A stretch of 64,000 nucleotides of DNA from Lithospermum erythrorhizon. Taxonomy: Eukaryota > Streptophyta > Magnoliopsida > Boraginales > Boraginaceae. Location: positions 62,001-126,000 of the forward strand of contig JADFUC010001357.1 in the NCBI GenBank assembly GCA_019722365.1. The letters are read 5' to 3'. A model generated the notes under the pieces. It saw only the letters and a program-made list of their open reading frames with translations. It did not search any database and was not told the DNA's origin. Position 1 is the first letter of the stretch. Each line of letters begins with the position of its first letter. The translations under genes were made by a program, and so were the position numbers. Positions 59,383 to 64,000 of the stretch are shown here, piece by piece.

Positions 59383-61976
59383 ACATATGCATGACATATT
59401 AAATGTAAAATTTAACATATAAGTTTCGAAAAAAAAAAATATAAATCCTCAGACCATAAATTTTTTGTAAGTTTGCAATCATATCTGCAATCATTACAAG
59501 CCTACGGAATCATCATTGGCAAATAAATTCACCACAAAAAGGATCTCTTACACTTTTTCTTGACAAAATAATCATAATATCATATACTTCGTAATAAAAT
59601 ACATGCATAACAAGACTAACAAGCAAGAGACTGAAAATGAAAATTGGAAAATCGCTAGAGGAAACATAAGAATTGAGAGGGGTGAACAATTTAATGGTGT
59701 ATATATATTATGATCTTGCTTTGAAATGGTGTATATATATTATGATCTTGCTTTGGTTAAATTTCGACCTATTTGGTAGTTATAAATTTATACTAATACT
59801 TATCTTAAACAACTGATTTTAAATAGAAGGAAAGCAACAGATTTGCGATAACTACTGAATTTTCACCCGTAAAGAAAGAGTCAACTTTTGTTGGGATAGT
59901 AAAATATGAGGAATTTTCGCATAGATAATCTATTCGATTGTTATTTTGGAAAGTATGAAAGCGAAAAATGTGATAGCGAATGCCGAGGTCGCACCTTGAT
60001 ATATGTCAGCCGGATGTGCGCCGATTGATCGAGGGGTAGGTTTTTATTTAAGCAGAGCAATCTGAAGATTAAACTGACTGGGAGAATCAATTCATCTTTG
60101 CATGCATTAGTCTTTGATGGCAACACTACAGTTCTTTAAGGTTATTTATATTCAGGAAGCTATTAGATTGTTTTGCATTTATATATAGTTTGTCATAGAA
60201 AAACTATTAAAATTGATTTATGTAAATGGGTGTAAGCCTCTAAATATAACTCATTAAAATTATTCTTTTCATTAAAGAAAATTAAAGTAATATACTAGTA
60301 TTTGAATGCTTAAATTGGCTTGCGAATAATAAATGAACATATTTAAATCTACTTATCTAACATGACTATCGAGTTGTGATAAACGTAGTCGTGGCATCTA
60401 TTACGAGCATATGAGTCTCGGGTCCAGTCTTGTTGGAGACATATATTACACTTTTTTATAACAACTGCTAGCGTAACATGGATTTATTTGTAATACTCGA
60501 TTATCCTAATAATTAGTATATTAGGGGGTGAGATAGGTGGAAGAAGGATATCTGAATGTATCCAACGAATGTTAGATGCATGTTTCGACAACCTTTAAGA
60601 CTATTATTCAATTGTGTCTCTTAAGTATAATGTTTGTAATAAAGCCAATAAGATTACATAAATGATTATATTTGCTACTACTATTATTTGGTGTATCTAT
60701 AAAAACATTCGCCACCTTTCAATTCGATTAAATTCAATAACTAGCACCATTATCACAATTAGAAAAATCCTTATTATTATAAAACATTTCATATGTCCAC
60801 AAATTCCATTGAATCGAGGGATATATTATCCTGGTATTCAAAATATTACATGAAGGGTAATTAAGAGGGAGAAACTCTCAAATTATTCTCCTCCAATCAT
60901 GTCAAGTTAAAAAAGGAAGCAAACTAAAATGCCAACTTCTAAATCATTAGTTGTGATTGAAATTTGGATAATTGAGAGGAAACTTCAATGGATTAAAGAG
61001 ATAAAAAAAAAAATACAAAGACCTAAATCCGAATAATTAGTTTGTTGCTTAAAATTGTGTTTATCCTTACAAACCAATCATGTTTTAATAAAGGGCTCAT
61101 TCTGGCTTTTTGTGCGGCGATTTTAAGTTACATACATATAATGTCATTTTATAATTATTAAAAGCGTCAGCGTAACTTCAATCATCTTTTACAATATTTT
61201 TTTCCTATTAATAATTTTTTTATATTTTCATCTTTTAATAATCAAAATTATTAATAGTTAAATATTTATCCTCAAAAATAAAATTGATAATTATTTTAAA
61301 TTAGATATAATAGTATATATCGATATAAATATGGTTTGATAATGAATAAATTCTTGAAGATTAAAAAATAATGCATTAAATAGAAGTGTAACGGCCGAGT
61401 GTCGCCTTGAAATTATTCTGAAGGATGTGGAGCCTTTAATAATTATCACGTCATGTAGTTTATCATGTTGGATAATCATTGATCACATTGGATGTAATCG
61501 ATATCGAAACTTTTTATATATATAAATTAGTGGTGAAGAGTAAGATTATATAGTATTATAAATTACATATAAATATTAAGTATTATGTATACGTAACGAA
61601 CACAAAAATTAATAGCCAGCAAGGCGCAAAAGGCAGGTCGGATATTCTGCAATTTATTGGTGTCCGCCCATGGTATCAACTTAAAGGCAATTGCTTTCCG
61701 GCTCAATGACTAATCAATCATGAAATTATTAAAAATTAGCAAGTCAAGTATCGAGCCAGTAACGATTGCATAAACAAGCTGTTTGACTATTTCTATTCAT
61801 TCGTATATTCTTCTTCCAGCTAAATCGCCCTTTATTATTCAACCAAATCCAATCATTTTAATCTTATGTCCTGGGAATTCAATTATCTCCACAATAATAA
61901 TTTCAATATATCTTCATAATATAATAATTTCAATTATTTATGAAGCTGAAATTGCATTAAAATTGATATTTCAAAC

Positions 61977-64000
61977 ATGGAAATTGAAAATAATATTCCA
62001 AGAATCAACAATTTCAAACTATGGAACGAATTAGAGCTTCAAGAATTTCCAAACAAGCTCATTTTCAAGTCTCTTCAATCACCTGATCAAGCTTTCTCAA
62101 TTTGCCCCCTTGATGGAATCATTCAAAAACTTAATGGTCCATTTTTTTTCATTTTTATCTTAATTGTGTTAGTTGGTTGTAATTGTAATATTGTATGCTT
62201 CTTTTGTCCCAAAAAGATTGTCCATTTTCACAAAAAGATTGGTTTTTTAATGTACAATCTCCGTCTTAATTTAATCGATCATCTAGCTCAAAAGTAATTT
62301 AACCAATAAAAATAAGAATTTTAGTAGATAAAAGAGATGTTTCTTAATTCCAATGTAGAAAGTTGCATTGATAAAGTAAAACATCAATTATTATAATGAA
62401 ACGAGAAGTATTTGCTTGATGATGAATTTAATTGAGACGGTGGGAGTATATTTAGTGAAGAATATAGAGGTTACTTTAGTGTTAGCACTGTTTATGTAAT
62501 TATATACTTCCTACATACCAAAAAGATTGTCCACTTTTGCAAAAAGATTGATTTTTTATGTAGACTACCTTCGTCTCAATTTAATTGATCAACTATCTAG
62601 CTTAGAAGTACTTTATTAAGATAATAAGTGGTTTTACTATTTTTAAGGAGAGAAATAAAAACAAAAATATTAGTAGTAGATAAAAGAGATTTTTTTTCAT
62701 TCCAATGTAAAAAGTTGCATTGATAAAGTAAAGGATCAATTATAATGAAGCAGGAAGTTTTTGTTAGATGATCGAGTAATATTTAGTGAAAAATATACAT
62801 GATTGAAGAACACAACTAATGATTTTGTTTTTGCAGGAGATGAGGATTTCGGACAACCTACGAAGGTTTCTACTGTTTATGGAGTGGCTGGAACAATTCG
62901 GCTGCTGACAGGTGGGTTCCTAACTACATATTATGTCGTGTAATTGATTATCCATATTGAATGTTGAATCATATTTAGTGCATATATAAGGATACATAGT
63001 TATGAATAAGACTCTTTTTCGATTAGCTATTGTAGTACTTGTAAGTAAATAAGACTGTATTTCCGCCTCATACTTTGTATAACTTGGATTGAACAGTTTC
63101 AAATGGATAAGAAACTCCTTACTCGTTACTCCTAATAACACTTCAATATGTGTTAATTAATTACTAAGGAGATATTGGATTCGCATTTACTATTATGGAT
63201 TGTTATCCTAGATGTAGCAGTTGGATATATGAAAAAAGAGTACTTTTTGGGTATGTTAAGCTGAAGTTTTAAGATTGCCTTGCTTCAATGAGGACTTGAT
63301 AGTGAAGACGAATAACTTGGTTGACCAGTTTAAGATTGTCTTGATTTAAATTGCTCGCATCAGCATGATGTTATTACAAAAATAGTAATTTGGAGTTTAG
63401 GGGGAATCATCCAGGAGTTGAAGTATAATGATCAACGTGCATATAGATAAATGGAAGTGTTATTTCTATTAACCTGTTGCGAGAATTGTTTGTGTAGGAA
63501 CACATGTGCTGGTCATAACATCTCGGAGAGAAGTGGGAACATATCTTGGGTTTCCTGTCTTCCAATCAATGTCAATGAAGTTCATCTCCTCTAATGAAGG
63601 TTCTAGACATGTAACTATTCAAGAGGTATGTATATTTATTCTGCTAGGTGGGAGCTTTTGGGGGGGGGGGTTAGGTATGTATGGTTCTTCTAGTTTCTGA
63701 CAATATTAAAATACATAGAATTCACTAGAAGTTGTGTGCTTTCAAAAGCTTAAGAAGAACAATATATGTAATAGAACAGAATTCTGAAACTTTGGGGGGA
63801 GCAGAGGGTCGCCCCTCCCCCATTTTAATCATTATTACCTTTAAATTGCCAATGGTGTTTCATTCTGGCTCAGAAGCATTCTCTTTTATTCATCCTCTTC
63901 TACTTTATGGCCTTTCAAGAGAAAAAAGACGAGGATTACTTTTTGACTTTGTTGAGAGCTGTTGAGTCAACTCCTGGGTTGTACTATTCTTATGAAACAG
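61977..64000 (+). CDS. SAC-domain phosphoinositide phosphatase (plant SAC6/7/8 type), 5' part
   Basis: Membrane-anchored phosphatase family acting on phosphatidylinositol 4-phosphate and related lipids, as in the root-hair gene RHD4/SAC7. Four exons are visible: 61977-62136, 62837-62911, 63498-63625 and 63922 to the window end, all in phase. Residues run from MEIENNIPRINNFKLWNELE through ELQEFPNKLIFKSLQSPDQA, FGQPTKVSTVYGVAGTIRLL and LVITSRREVGTYLGFPVFQ to RAVESTPGLYYSYET. These match the N-terminal half of the SAC domain as I know it. The catalytic CX5R motif and the C-terminal membrane helices would lie beyond the window. The first ATG gives the expected N-terminus. The last base (g at 64000) may be the first base of a split codon at a donor. 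Confidence 0.9.
62211..62775. repeat. Tandem duplication with MITE-like ends in SAC intron 1
   Basis: CAAAAAGATTGTCCATTTTC...TCTCCGTCTTAATTTAAT...GCATTGATAAAGTAAAACATCAA (62211-62450) is followed by a second version from 62518 to about 62775 with the same order of blocks. Within copy 1, CTCCGTCTTAATTTAATCGATCAT (62259) faces GATGAATTTAATTGAGACGGTGGGAG (about 62421-62446), a Stowaway-like inverted terminal repeat. In copy 2 the right terminus is lost. Confidence 0.75.

Larger units (their letters stand above)
57161..61976. other. Intergenic spacer between AMP deaminase and SAC phosphatase
   Basis: The first few hundred bases are presumably the AMP deaminase 3' UTR. After that, mostly AT-rich DNA with three less ordinary patches: 57840-58150 (open in both directions, unidentified), 58490-58625 (GC-rich island) and 59140-59382 (exon-like GC content). 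A 33-bp tandem duplication (AATGGTGTATATATATTATG...) lies at 59694-59757. No gene is supported. Confidence 0.5.

Overview
This is nuclear DNA of a flowering plant, most likely a eudicot. The genes have many short exons with plant-type GT-AG introns, the spacers are very AT-rich, and the transposons belong to plant families: Stowaway-like MITEs, chromovirus-like and Athila-like LTR elements, an L1-type LINE, a tRNA-derived SINE and plant mobile domain (PMD) sequences. The species cannot be named from the window.

Layout. 1-2770 holds the 3' end of an importin-11-like nuclear transport receptor (+). 5428-7579 is a complete five-exon fructokinase (-). 8521-8945 is a GC-richer patch that looks organellar. 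9585-18502 is a broken EBP1/PA2G4 gene (-): exon 1 and the 3' exons are readable, but about 80 codons are missing, there is a frameshift and a stop, and a large inverted-repeat PMD element sits in its last intron. 18.5-43.5 kb is a transposon field: an unclassified repeat-like stretch, a non-autonomous LTR element with about 3.5 kb LTRs (21391-30379), a dead LINE on the minus strand (about 31.5-36.8 kb) carrying a SINE with a clear target-site duplication, and an Athila-like element without a polymerase (37166-43516). 43.5-48.2 kb is spacer with a hairpin element and a nine-copy minisatellite. 48283-57160 is an AMP deaminase gene of about 20 exons (+), with a copia fragment in one intron. 57.2-62 kb is spacer. 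61977-64000 is the 5' end of a SAC-domain phosphoinositide phosphatase of the plant SAC6/7/8 type (+), running off the window.

The five genes are unrelated housekeeping functions: nuclear import, hexose phosphorylation, growth and translation control, purine nucleotide balance, and phosphoinositide turnover. They are neighbours, not a pathway. No operon, CRISPR array or bacterial-type system is present. I found no clear undescribed system. The most unusual structures are the palindromic PMD element in the EBP1 relic, with a 39-bp direct repeat that copies the intron's acceptor end, and the giant LTRs holding three different short tandem arrays. Two exon-phase breaks in AMP deaminase, together with unusually indel-rich LTR divergence, raise the question of decay versus assembly error.
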